A stretch of DNA of 64,000 nt from Nymphaea colorata. Taxonomy: Eukaryota; Streptophyta; Magnoliopsida; Nymphaeales; Nymphaeaceae. Positions 12,476 to 24,479 of this stretch are shown one piece after another (positions within the stretch are counted from its first letter, which is position 1; the number at the start of each line of letters is the position of its first letter). The position numbers were made by a program, and so were the translations under genes. A model generated the notes under the pieces. That model was not told the origin of the DNA. It saw only the letters and a list, made by a program, of their open reading frames with translations, and did not search any database. The stretch spans positions 5,972,174 through 6,036,173 of the forward strand of contig NW_022204507.1 of the NCBI RefSeq assembly GCF_008831285.2, in the 5' to 3' direction.

Positions 12476-13735
12476 TCACTTTTGCTTGTCGGTGGAGGGG
12501 TCTTCTATTTAACTAACAGGATCGTTTTGGTCTTTTTGATCACTGTTGGTCCATAACACATGGTCCTTTGTTAGCGGGCCATTACATATAACATGCTCCA
12601 ATAACACAATGATGTTCACAGCATATAATTCTGGAATAACACATCTTCCTCATTCTAGGGCTTTTCTTTTGATAAAATTGCACTTCAGTCCAAAACTTAC
12701 TGGAACTGTACAATTTTGTTGATTCTTCTTGTTGTGCATTTTTTTGGTAGGTTTGAGAAATTGTCCTGAGGATATAGTACATCAAAATTTTAGAAAATTG
12801 AAAGGATTTATGTGAACTATGGCTATAGTGGTGTCCTTACTTAGAACAAAGCACAAAGTGCAATAATGGACAAAGTTCCAAGCCTCTTTCACATAACTTG
12901 CACTGGAAATGTGTGAGTTGTTCTACAAGATTAGTCATCCAAATGCCTTAGGATTAGAACACACAAGCATATTAAGCAAACCTTCATTAAGTCCTATATG
13001 CAACTGTAATTGAGCAATGCAAGTGAGAGCTCTCAATGAAAGCAATCTAACTACATTTCCACCTCCAACTATTTAGCCTCTTGGAATCCACCTTCTGACC
13101 ATTTTAGCCAATGGCTGGTCGCGCCCTGGAATTAAATCTCATTGTATATATGGATATATTTGAATTATCCTGCTATCATTCTTGTCATCTGTCGTACCCT
13201 TCTCAGCCCTACAACCACTTCCTTCATGTCCATTCTCTCATTTGGAGGCACCCTTGAACATGACAAGCCTATCTCCATGATCTTCCCCAGCAGTTCATTC
13301 ATAGCAGCTGATTTTCAGTTGGAGTAGTGTTGCTTTCATTGAAAAGATGGCTGTCAATGACATCTGAAATTGCAACAGGAAATGCTTCACCCACCCATTG
13401 CCTCAAACTAGAATCCCCGTCAAACTGTTCATCAGTAGGCTTTCTTCCTGTAAACACCTCAAGGAGGAGAATTCCGTAACTGTAGACATCGGCTTTGGCT
13501 GACACCTTTCCGGCCATCCCAAACTCTAATTCAACCACTCAACAATATTAGACATCAATAGCAAGAACAATATAATTGGCTAATGCTCATCCATGATGCA
13601 ATTGCACTAATTGGTTTTGGGCAAGAGGCCTGGAAAGTAATGGACTTAAGATCAATTTAACATCCAATCCTGCCTTTCTCTTGTTATATTCTCATATATA
13701 CATCTAAAGAAGAGTACACTATTATGATTTAGAAG

Positions 13736-14017
13736 TAGACGTGGTTATCGGGCCCTGGTCCGAGCCCGCCCGATAATGTATCGGGCCGGCTCAGGTCAGC
13801 CCGATGGTGGCCCCATCCATCCTGATAACTTTTAAATATTAATTTTATTTTTTAATAATATATATATATTTATTTAAAACATATTTTATATTCAAAAAAT
13901 ATATTTTATGTTTAATTTTTTTTTTGTAACCGTGCCGGTTCTGGGCTCTGATTTCAGACATCAGGCTGACGGGGACCTGGTTGATATCGGGCCGGGTTAC
14001 CCCGATGCCCAGGTCTA
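13736..14017. mobile_element. hAT-type miniature element in the intron of copy B
   Basis: It starts TAGACGTGGTTATCGGGCC and ends CCCCGATGCCCAGGTCTA, an imperfect terminal inverted repeat. It is flanked by an 8-bp target duplication TTTAGAAG (13728-13735) and TTTAGAAA (14018-14025). GGGCCCG-rich arms surround an AT-only core. There is no coding capacity. Its length of 282 bp and 8-bp duplication fit a nonautonomous hAT element. No such element was noticed in the introns of C, D or E, so insertion probably followed the duplication. Confidence 0.85.
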
Positions 14018-14817
14018 TTTAGAAACTGAAGTCCCATATATATGATATTCAAGTGCTCTTAAAAGAATTCAAACATGCATCCAGATTTTTTCTATGGGAT
14101 GTGAGATTTGTTGAGCTTCATCAATTGTATGGTGCAGTAATTCCACAACAGAAAGGCCTAATTAAACTCATCTTCCTTCTCATTCTCCTGTGACCTGTCT
14201 CAAGGTTCCCTTAAAGGGCTCCTAAATCGAGGGAATTATTCAGTAGTGCCAGTTGTTAGCCAGTCTTAAGCCGTTAGGTAGAAAGGTATTTATGATTAGG
14301 ATTCTTTTATTCAATAAAGGAAAAAAGTTTATAATTTCTGTTAAAAGAAGAAGATCAATTGAAGATTCTTGTCTGTTGAGGACATGCAAACAACAGATGT
14401 GTACATGAGAAAAAACAACGCAAAAACTAGCATGCAACACCATATGCCATACGAACAACGAATGCATTGTCCACGTAAAATAGTTTACCAATGACCTTTA
14501 CATTATTAAGCTACGAACCACATGTGCATGTCTTTATGTGGGAACTACCAAATCATGATGATTAGGTGGATCATGGGTATTTTCACAACAATTAATATAT
14601 TTATTGATGTTATATTGCAAACCACAGCAGAGTATAATTACTTAAAACACATAGGTCAGGACCAAATCATATATATATATATATATAATTGAAAACAGTG
14701 GGCTACCTAAGTTACTGATGACTCTTTTTCTTATTTTGTGGTTGCCAAAACATTGACTACCATCGATGCATTTTTTTGCAATGTTTTAAACAATACAAAA
14801 TTAAAAAAAAGGCTTAG

Positions 14818-14908
14818 TCAGCTGATTTCAATATAAATAAATAAATGAATAAACATATACATATATATATATATATACATAAAGAGAGAGAGAGAGAGAG
14901 AAAGAGAG
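14818..14908. repeat. (TA)n/(GA)n microsatellites in the intron of copy B
   Basis: AAATAAATAAATGAATAAAC leads into an alternating TA tract and then GA repeats with an AAAGAG interruption. It is homologous to 2218-2297 in the remnant intron of copy A. Confidence 0.85.
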
Positions 14909-17900
14909 TCGACTAGGACTGGCAAACCCACCCACTCTCTCTTTGTCTCTCTTTATCTCACCTCATCACCTCTCCAGCCCCTCCCATGTGATCCCAACTT
15001 CTTTTCCACTTTCTCTGTGAGAGCATTATTGAAGCGAAAGAGTGTGCATTCACAAATGCGCACACACATTTAAGAACTCAAAGCCAGGCTAGGTTGACTC
15101 AAGAAATGATTCAGGCAATTATACTCACACTTTGAGGGACTCAAAATTTATAAAAAGACAAAAACATAAGAGATAGTACATACCAGGTGCAATGTATCCG
15201 GTGGTTCCGAGAGTGGCTGTAAGAGTAGAAGAATTCAGACCAACTAGAATCTTTGCAATGCCAAAATCGCTGATGTATGCTCTCATGTTCTCGTCTAGAA
15301 GCACATTACTTGGCTTCAGATCACAATGAACTATAGTCTCCGAGTAACCGTAGTGAAGATATTCTAGAGCACAAGCCACATCAATCATGATATCCAATCT
15401 CTGAAGGAGATTCAAGTGATGGCGACCAGAATGTAGACAGACTTCTAGTTTCCCAAGGGGCATGTGTTGGAGAACTAAATCCTTGAAATCTCCACTAGAG
15501 AAAGACGTAATGACTTTAACGAGGTTTCGGTGCCTGATTTGGCACATGATAGTACACTCGATATCAAAACTTTTAGATGCGCCTTCAAATAACAAATTTT
15601 TGTTAAGGACCTTAACAGCCACTATTGTTCCATGTGCTAGAATTCCTTTATACCCTGAGCCAAAGCTTCCACTCCCAAGAAAGTTTGCATCACTAAAAGT
15701 GCTCGTTCAATGCAATAGCTCTCGGTAAGAAATCACTGGGAGTGTAATTCCTCATAATCTTTCTATGTCATCAGGACGCTTTGATAACCCCCTCTTTTGA
15801 TAGCATGAGATACAAATGAGTCTGCAAACAATGACCAAAAGTGCTGAGCGTCTGATTGCACAAGCGGCAATGACTTTAGCCGCATTGCTCTTACTTTGTC
15901 TCTCTGTTTTGTCTAAGCACAATGGGACATCGAATTTTGGAGCTCCACATAGTGCATGGTTCCCTAGGAATGACTCGGCAGAAAGGTTTGCAAACTTTCC
16001 ACCCCTTGGAATCTCTCCTTCCAATAGATTGAAGGACAAGTCCAAGACCTGGATGTGTTGAAGTTCCTCCAATGATGTTGGTATCTCACCGGAAAGCATG
16101 TTATGGGAATGGTCAATAGTGTCAAGGTTTAGCATGTGATCAAGTTGTTCAGAAATGTGACCATCAAATGTGGTACGAGAGAGATTCAAATACTCTAGCA
16201 TTTGGAGCTTTGATAATGATGCAGGCAACTCTCCACTCAGCTTGTTTGCAGAGATATCCATGTGGTTCATCATGGTAAAACCAGAGACCCAAAGGCAAGT
16301 GACCAGTGAAGGAGTAATCCTGCAAGTATAGCTCCCACAAGTCCTTCAACTCACAAAGACCAGGTGGTAGTGTTGATGACAATTTGTTTGTGCTTAGATA
16401 CAGCCTTCGAAAACTAGTGAGATTGTTTATAGAGCTTGAAATTGACCCAATTAGCATGTTGTGTCCAATATTAAAAATATACATGCGGACCAACTGGTAG
16501 ATTGATAGTGGGATTGGGCCTTCTAATGCATTGTCGTAAAGAAACAACACCTGTAAGCTGCTCATTGGTCCTATATTTGGTGGAAGGAGCCCTTTTATTT
16601 TGTTGGAACTCAAACCTAAGGCAATTAACTTGGTCAAGTTGGCTAGGGATAATGGGATAGTACCTTCAATCTGATTAGAGGAAAGGTCAAATTTCGACAA
16701 GGTGGTTCTCAAGTTTCCAATAGAGGCAGGAAGAATGCCACTCAAAAGGTTTTTTGATAGATAAACTTCCTCTAGCATCCGACACCTGGTGAAGGATGTG
16801 AGAATGGAGAGCTGATGGTTGCCAGGGACATTGGTCAACATATTTTTTCCAAGGTTAGGGTATGTGAGTTGTGATAGACTACCAAGTTCTAATGGTATTG
16901 GACCACTAAATTTATTGCTTTCTGCAGTAAGAACTTGAAGTCTTGTAGCATTTGAAAGAGAAGCCAGGTGAGGGCCATCAAAATTGTTTGCACCCATATA
17001 GAGTTGTTCAAGATTGGGTAGGAAGTGGCCAGCATCTTTTGGGAGATGCCCTGTTAGTTGATTGGTCGTGAAACTCAAACCCCAAAGGGCGGATAGGTTA
17101 AACAAGCTCTCAGGCAGTGTACTAGTGAGATTGTTCATTTGCATGTTAAAGACCATCAAGTGGGTTAGGCTTCCCAACTCAGGAAGAATGTTCCCCTGTA
17201 TCTGACTTTCACCGATACTAAACCACTCCAGTTTTGTGAGAATAGCCAAAGCAACTGGAATAGTGCCAGTGAGCCTATTACCACCAATGTTTAAGAGCTT
17301 GAGTTCCGACAAAATGCCTAGAAACTGTGGGATGTTTCCTTAGAATTGGTTTTCTCGTAGTGACAGTATTTGGAGACCTCAACAATGGCTCAGTGTTTGT
17401 GGGATCAACCCCTCAAAATTGTTTTTTCTTGTAACGAGATTTTTTAACTGAGGGAGACGACTAAAATCAATGAGAAGGTGACCATGGAAACTGCCGTTCG
17501 AGAGATCAAGATCCTGTAAGAAAGAGAGACTGCTGATGTATGGTGAGATAGTACCTTCAAGTGCCTTTCCGGAGAGGTTTAGAGCAACTACCCTTTGAGA
17601 ACCATGACCACATGAAACTCCATTCTAATCGCAGAAAGAGATGTTGGAATTCCAATTTGATAACACATTATAAGTGTCTTTAGTGACAAGGGATTTGAAA
17701 CACAGCAATGTGAATTGATCAGTCACGTTGCTCAAAGAAACAAGGGTGGAGGGCACCTCCCTTTGGCCGAGAACCACAATCATGGTGAAGGAGGAGAAAC
17801 ACAACAGAAAGATGAGCAGTTGAGGTGACCGACTGGTGGTTGCCATGCCTGACCAATTTGTTATGCAGAACATGGATGAGCATGAATTCAAGGTCTTCAA

Positions 17901-17909
17901 TTTATGCAT

Positions 17910-18180
17910 AGATTATCTTCTAGAAAATTTGTCCTTTTCTTTTTTCAAGTGGTAGAACGCTCGGTCTTACTGCTTTGGAAAGCATTGCTTCATATTTCCA
18001 AATTGAGGGGCGCTGCTGATAATTACATCAATGCGACTCTTTCTTGTCTCCCTTTACCACTTTCAGCTCTATTCAATCACAAATCAAAGTTGTCAATTGA
18101 ACTTCTTTTTTCCCTAGATATCACAAACTTGTTTCGACCATAGTCACAGATATGCTTTCCCCTTTTTAAATGGCGAGGCT
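17910..18180 (-). promoter_or_regulatory. 5' flank (probable leader and promoter) of copy B
   Basis: This segment directly precedes the copy B start and is conserved upstream of C (32192-32480) and, less closely, D (42480-42760). Conserved parts include TTTCCAAATTGAGGGGC, ATTCAATC and, on the minus strand, a CGCCATTTAAA block at about 18160, which could be TATA-like. Related pieces without any gene occur at 42838-48345. The promoter role is inferred from position and conservation only. Confidence 0.4.
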
Positions 18181-21100
18181 TTTCTATCATATAATATGGT
18201 TAGCATGAAGAAAACAGGAAAAATATGGTAAATCTTTAAAAAATTTGGGTAAAACTTAAAAATTAGGTGAAAATAAGATGAATGGTAGGCAATTTAAAAA
18301 AAATAAATATGTGAGAAACAAATAAAAATTAGAAGTTGGAAATGAGCAGTTTAGCAATAAAAAGTATGAAAAAATGTCTTAAATGAAGAAAAAGGAAAAA
18401 AAAAACTGGAAAAAAAGGGTTTCGTTGGTGTGGCATTTTTTTTCCAAAAAATTGCTTGAATCGGCTGGTTCGTTCAAATCTATGCTAAATCAATTTGATC
18501 TAGTCCATCCGTTTTTAAAAAAATTATTGTTTTTTGTTATCATTTACAGGTTGTCTATTTATTTTTCAAAAGAATATAATTTTCATATTTTGTGCTGATT
18601 CATAACCAAATCATTTAAATCACTGGATTGACCAGCACATGGAAGTTATATTGGTGAGCTACTCCGGTAGCATCTTGAATGCCAAAGGCTTCAATGAGTA
18701 GTCAGTCTAAGTAAAATACTCATCAGGCATTTAATATCCTGTTTACTTAGATGCAACAGTTACAGTCAAAACCATGGCGAAAGGTCAGTTGCCGCTAGGG
18801 TTATTACCACAACTACTTTAGCTAAGTAGCCATGAGGAAGACCATGGCTGAAAACATCTTTAACCACGATTTTTGGGTGTATCGGCCATGGTTTTGATTG
18901 TGCTTAGTAACATTTTTTTTTTGGTTGTAGTGACATGTCAGTGTAAAACTTTTTTATGGGGTTAAATATGAATTGCTTCATGATAAGGTCAGTTGCCACT
19001 TGGTTTTCTAATAGATCAAAGACATTACTATATTCTTGAGGAACCAATAAAAGCTTGTTGTGCATTATAACTTAAGGGATCATTTGATGGTAGAAACATT
19101 TTGTTAGTTTCCCATGAATTTGCCCCAAAGATTGAGATAGGTTAATCTGAACACTAGAACTATTGTTTTACAAACCTGCTCCAATTGTTGGGGTAGATTC
19201 CTGGGACACTCAAAAAATATCCATGCTGCCAAACTACCCCCAAGGAGGACATGCATATATAATTAGAATGAGTTTTGTTACCATTTCATGACCAAACTGA
19301 TTGTGGGATGACGTGCATGCAATAGAACATTGCTTTTCTTCTATATATGATGATGATTCTCGGATTATTTTGCACACGACTGCCATCTGTAAGTAGTTAA
19401 TTGTGTCAATCACTACAAAGGGAACTTATAGATCGATCCAAAGGTTGTCCTTTGTCCACCCTAAGTACAGGCGAAATATAAATGAAGTTGTTGAGTGATA
19501 AAATCCCATGGCCCCTCATCCATTTAGAAGATAGCCATTATATACGTCAGGCATATAATATCCTCATCATATAAATGAAGTTTTGAGTGATAAAATATAA
19601 AATCTCATTCATCAACCATTAATTTTCTATCCGATTTTTGAATAAATGGGCACTCAATACATCTGGCTATCATGGTCAGATGACGACGTTGTGAAAATCA
19701 GCTTTTGAAACGAGTGGATGAAGTTGCCTAGCTACTTCCATGTTGTCCGCCGATCCGGTGATTTAAATGACTTCTTTGTGAATCAGCATAAAATATGAAA
19801 AATTATATTCTTTTTGAAAAATAAATAAACTGTATAAAAAAATAACTAAAACATTTTTTTTAAACAGGTGGGCTGGATCAAATTGATTTAGCGAAGACTT
19901 GAAGCAACCATATTACACTAATCAAGCAACGACACAGTAGCAAACATTTCGTGACTGATTACAACCACCAGTTACATATAGGTTGTGAGATATGACAACC
20001 AAAATTAGGTAGTAAATATAATCATAAAAATGCATCCTTTTTATTTTTTGAAAAAACAAATTCTAAAACACAAAAATTAAGTCCACTGAATAAAATGGCA
20101 AAACAATTATCTTTTTTGAAAAAATGCCAAAATGGAAAACATGGTTTTCCTGTCTTTTTCATATTTTTTTTCAATTTTTTCAATTTTTTAAAAAGATGCC
20201 ATATATTTTTTTTGTATTTCATTTTTCATGCTCACCGTATTATAAGATAGAAAGACCTCGCTGTTTAAAAGGAAAAATGATATTCGTGTTTATGGTAGAA
20301 ACCTAATTTTGGATATATAAAAAAAAGTTAACAATTGACAACTTTGGTTTGAAATTGAATAGAGTTGAAAAGTGGCAAATGGAAATAAGGTACCGGTTAC
20401 ACCAATAAAAAGTCTGCTCCATGTAAATGGCTGTGCCGCTGGACATAGAACTGTGAATCCAACACTTTCCAAAGCAGTAAACCTTCAACTCCTCTTTGTG
20501 CACGTACGGACAGGCATGGCTATCACGAGTTCCTTAATATATATATATATATATATATATATTAAACAACTGGTAATATCCATGAGTACCGTTTATGTAT
20601 CTCCAAAATTTAAAAATTAAGATAAAAACAGAATTTCATTAGCATTTGCATGGATCAAGCATCTATTCTATGGAAATTTAACAGTTCAACCAAGTAGTTG
20701 CTTATGCATAGTACCTCGTTTTGAAATGGTTTCTCGGTTATGCTGGAACTTTTGAATTCAAGAAAGAACTTCAGGATTAATTTGAGGCACGTAATGCATC
20801 CTGCTGCTGCTGGATCAGGACCAAGAAACAAACATTCAGCAGTCGATGGCAGAATCACCACCAAATTTCTCAAAACAGAAGTGAAAGAAATGCTCTGCCA
20901 TTTGATTGGTTTACTTGCTAGTCAAAAGCATAATTTATGTTGCATGAACAGCTTGCTGGGGATTAGGTCCCCAGAAAAATCCATCTGTACAATGTAGAAA
21001 GATCAGGAGAGTTGCAATTAATGCTGATATTCACAGTGATGTTTGCCAAAATTTGACTCAACCGTTCAAAAGCACACAAAAAGAAACAAAGCAAAATGCA

Positions 21101-22430
21101 CAGATACATGTTAGCAGTTAAACTGCACAAAAAGAGAGCTTAATTTCTACGTAACACTGAAGGAGCGAAAAAACATATTATTTGACAATCATGTCTTTGG
21201 CAACTCATAGCATGACCAGTACTCAAATATTTAATCCACAAGAAAAATGAGATCAACATTACTTGCACAATCATATCAGTACTCTATACGTTAGAATGTG
21301 TGTGTCAGAACCGAAGGAGACCAAAATACAATTTTTCAAATTTTTTATATACGTTAAACTAAAATTTAGGAAAATTACATATCAATGTTTGATTTTTTTT
21401 TAAATTTGAGGGTAGGGGGCCAAGCCCCCTGCTGGCGCCATGCATCCGTCCCTGGTGTGTATTGTAACTGTTGGTCTGTCTAAACTACTACTAGTAATTT
21501 TGGCTTGATACATAATATCTTGTAAGATGTTGTGGAATTTCAATAGTCAGGGGTGCCATATCTCAATGCATGAACATAGCTTAATGATTTACCCAATAAT
21601 ATAAAGGCAAAAGCCAAAAATCAGCAATCGAAAGTCATAAATGCATGAACATAGCTTAATGATTTACCCAATAATATAAAGGCAAAAGCCAAAAATCAAC
21701 AATCGAAAGTCATAGCAACAAAAGAACATGAATTTAATGAGCTTCCTTTGGCAATGTTTCGTAACATATTCTATTGATGTTTTGATCAATTAAATGGATC
21801 TCACTTATATCAAAGTGCTTCCTAAATGTTGTTTGTCACATTCAGGCCTGTACAAGAGTATAAAAATTCAGTCACGCACTTAGTATGCTGCACATACATT
21901 TCTGATGCTCGTATCTTGCTTCATGCGAGTAATCAAACCTGGTGAGTGGTCATACATATTATAGCTGATAATAAATCACTGATCCAGTTGATGTGACCAT
22001 CACTTACAGATTCTTGTATTTGGATCACTATGTTACAGGAATGACAGGAATCCAGCATACATAAGTTAAAGCACACAAATAAGCAATTATTTCACATAAG
22101 ACTAAAAATAACATACCTGTGGAAGATAAGCTGATGCAAGCCAATAACCACCAAATCTAGCTCCAAAAAATAATAATAATGAAAATATCATTTAAATGCT
22201 TGCAACTCTAGAAACAAAGCAGGAAGTAGGGGTCAACTGGTAAGCACAACAGTATATTATTGTTGTATGTATCTGCCCTCATATTTAGGGTGGGCAGATT
22301 CATGGAATGTTGTAACATAATCTTACATAAATGTGGATAATATTTGGGACAGAATATATGGAATAGTTACATACTGTTATTGTTGCCAAACGGTACCTAA
22401 GATCAAGATGAGATATAAGCATATGCAGAG
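18181..22430. repeat. Upstream intergenic region of copy B, duplicated elsewhere
   Basis: No gene is recognisable. 18181-18600 matches 32580-33010. 18650-19560 matches 33590-34480 (shared GGCTTCAATGAGT and AACCATGG phrases). 19590-22280 matches 5340-9350. Weak coding-like phrases near 19270-19420 recur at 34200-34360, where the minus-strand frame has LVLIDTINYLQKAVEQ; I do not recognise the protein. Confidence 0.65.
21566..21715. repeat. 75-bp perfect-like tandem duplication
   Basis: The unit beginning ATGCATGAACATAGC at 21566 is repeated at 21641 with almost no change. The matching place in the paralogous block (about 8710-8765) has only a single related copy, so this duplication is local and recent. 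Confidence 0.9.
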
Positions 22431-22439
22431 ACAAATTAC

Positions 22440-22850
22440 TATATACTTATATTTGTTGGCTCGAATTTGGCTCGAACTCAAACTGCTGATGCTAAACTCA
22501 GGCCAAGATTGGGCTGAAGCTTAGCCGGGCCATTATTTAAAAAAAAATCAATTTGAACACGAGTAGAAACAGCCAGATTAGAATTTGAGAGTTGGAACTT
22601 GCTAGCAAGGACGAAATCTGGTGTAGCTGTTTATTGTCGTGATGATATTCTAAATAATCTTTTACATGTTATCTTATTGACCTTACTCAAGTGATCTTAC
22701 TCAAGTTTACGTAAGTTGAGCTTGCCAAGCTCAAACTCTACTCGTTTACTTAACTTTGACACAAACACGACTTGTTTATTTGATGAGTTGAGCTCGATCC
22801 GAGTTTAACTAAGAGAGGTCAAGGGTGAACCAGAGTTGGCTCGACTCATT
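22440..22850. mobile_element. GCTCGA-type miniature element
   Basis: The stretch is packed with GGCTCGAACTCAAACT, GAGCTTG, TTGAGCTCGA and TCGACTCATT in both orientations. Sister copies lie at 46769-47170 and 57519-57810, where they start TAGGGTT. This kind of GAGCTCGA-rich sequence with a TAGGGTT start is usual for nonautonomous plant hAT elements. Ends are not exact here. Confidence 0.5.
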
Positions 22851-22859
22851 GAACATCAA

Positions 22860-23320
22860 TAATTGTTGTTAGGAATTAAAGCTGGTTTTGCCTCTTCCAC
22901 CAGCTGAAAGAGAACTAAGGGGCAAGACTGAGGTCCCGTGTGTCACTGAAGAAGTTACAGCATGCCATGGGTTGTCCAAGAAATGCTGCAATACTTCATG
23001 CAGTGAACAAATAAGGTCATCTAAACTGAGAAGGGAAGCCTCAAATAGCAAACCTGATTATATGCGCCATACTGGTGCATAAATTTTCATGTGCAACTAT
23101 GGTTAATGACTAACATACACTTAGTTCACACAGAAAAAAAACTTTTTGTAAAGACAAAAAAAAAATGAAAAAAATAAAAAGATTGTAAAGGACGTTTCTT
23201 TTAAACAAATGAACAAAATGTCCTTCCATCCTTTAGTGCGTAACGTGCCCATGGTGCACACAACTTTCTCCGTCCAAGAAAGAGGTACCAAACCCTTAGG
23301 TGCTGGGCCGATTATGATGC
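22860..23320. other. Unassigned stretch
   Basis: The plus strand has an open frame 22888-23082 with Cys-rich sequence (KCCNTSC), and the composition is less AT-biased than the surroundings. I do not recognise a family. It could be a relic of the copia element to its right or of a captured transcript. Nothing supports an intact gene. Confidence 0.25.
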
Positions 23321-23329
23321 TCCTATGTC

Positions 23330-23745
23330 AAGATTGCTTCGATTAACATGATAGTCATGAGAGCTTATGAAAAAGTTGGAAAATATTTTGCACTCACATT
23401 GCCACACCATATGGATGGCAGACTTTTTTGTTCTTATTCTAAGTTCAACTAGAAAACTGTCAACCACGTTGCATCATCTGCTATGCTAGACTGAGAAACA
23501 ACTTGCTGTTTCTTTGAACTTCCTGCAACAAAATTCAGTCCCAAGAAGGCTGCATAAATGTTGACCATTGATCAAACATTTGGGCATTCCGCCCCGTCCG
23601 CATCGCTATACATATGAACTTCTTTGTTCTTGTGTGGTTTGAACTTTGAAGATTAGACCATAATGAACAGTAGCTATTAAGAACCTTAATATTCTCTTGA
23701 CAGCTCCCCATTGAGATTTTACTGGATCCTAATAAATTGGCTGAA
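23330..23745 (-). mobile_element. Ty1/copia RT-end and RNase H relic
   Basis: Minus-strand frames give DPVKSQWGAVKRILRFL, then YSDADGAECPN, then GSSKKQQVVSQSS, then PSIWCGNVSAKY. Intact copia pol has this order: W.A.KRILRYL, YSDADWAGC, W.SKKQ..VS.SS and WCDN.SA. Several stops and a W-to-G change in the DADWA box show decay. On its N-terminal side the relic is cut at 23749 by an LTR-like terminus. Confidence 0.75.
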
Positions 23746-23748
23746 CCT

Positions 23749-24350
23749 TGTAATTACCCCCAAATTTTGAAGGTTAATATATATCTAGCGTTTTCAACAA
23801 TTTTGGGTCTCAAATACTTCAATTTATCGCAGTTCTGATCCAATTACCCTAAAATTTGGTTACCGACTATATTTTGGAACTCATCGGAATTTAAATGTAA
23901 ACTTCCAACCCAGGCCCTACCTCAATCTTGGCTGATAATTCATGTCAAATCTAGATCTAAACCCAATCCAAACTCCCAAGTCAAGATCCAAAAGCCAAGC
24001 CTTAGGTCCAGATTTGGATCCAAATCCCAACTTTAGATAAAAAAAATAGATCCCTAGATCCCAATCTGGATCTAAAACTGACCTCTAGATCTAAAACTAA
24101 GCCTTAGTGCCAAATTCAGATCCAAATTCAAAGGTTCAGATCCAAAATGGAACCTCAGGTCCAGATCCAAATCTAATTCCAACCAACAGATCCAAAATCA
24201 TGCCTTAGATAAAAAAAAAAGGTTAAAAACTCTTATAGACTGGAGAATCAAAATCAGGCCCAAAATAGGAAAATAGATTCACAAAATCGCCCACAGGTCT
24301 ATATTAGATCAAAAAACCAAAAATCTAGATAAAAAGAAATAATTCAGACT
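23749..24350 (-). mobile_element. LTR fragment, inverted (same family as 52638-56472)
   Basis: The left edge TGTAATTACCCCCAAATTTT is close to the reverse complement of the 56472 terminus (TGTAATCACCCCAAATATTT). Behind it runs a long series of GATCCAAA/GATCTAAA words, the reverse complement of the GGATCTGAA-rich tail of that LTR. I infer the 3' part of a minus-strand LTR inserted into the copia relic. The right boundary lies between 24350 and 24480, where the duplicated block begins. Confidence 0.5.
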
Positions 24351-24479
24351 CAAATGTTTGAATCGAGCCCAAGGATCAATTCTCAACATCATTGCTCCCC
24401 ATCACTTTTCAATTCGACTCAGCTTTATAATCCAAATCTGGATGTACAATCCATATTTCAAGCCTAAGCACCTATCTAT

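Larger units (their letters stand above)
13165..17909 (-). pseudogene. Receptor-kinase copy B: near full-length LRR-RLK XII pseudogene
   Basis: Exon 1 is 17909-15184, the intron 15183-13526 (donor GTATGT, acceptor TTAG) and exon 2 13525-13165. The protein would start with a signal peptide (hydrophobic PQLLIFLLCFSSF core), then an LRRNT region ending in SNWNSNISFCD, about twenty LRRs (longest frame 16164-17312, 382 residues), a C-terminal cap, a membrane segment and a non-RD kinase ([11 protein letters not shown], then APE formed across the intron). It would sense a ligand at the plasma membrane and signal through the kinase. It is broken by stops at 17625-17627 (TGG to TAG), 17379-17381, 17340-17342, 15752-15754 and 15707-15709, a small deletion near 16280 and a 1-nt shift in exon 2 near 13315. 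The start among the first three Met codons is unsure; the third best fits a signal peptide. The catalytic residues themselves survive. Confidence 0.93.

Noticed and set aside
15462-15728. Plus-strand open frame opposite the kinase, repeated opposite copies A, D and E (2860-3120, 40113-40355, 51834-52079)
   Set aside because: It is the antisense shadow of the conserved kinase codons. Conservation follows the kinase frame and no initiation context or family supports a gene.
23945-24345. Regulatory array of GATCCAAA motifs
   Set aside because: The repeated words match, in reverse complement, the 3' tail of the LTR family seen at 56300-56472, so a transposon origin explains them.
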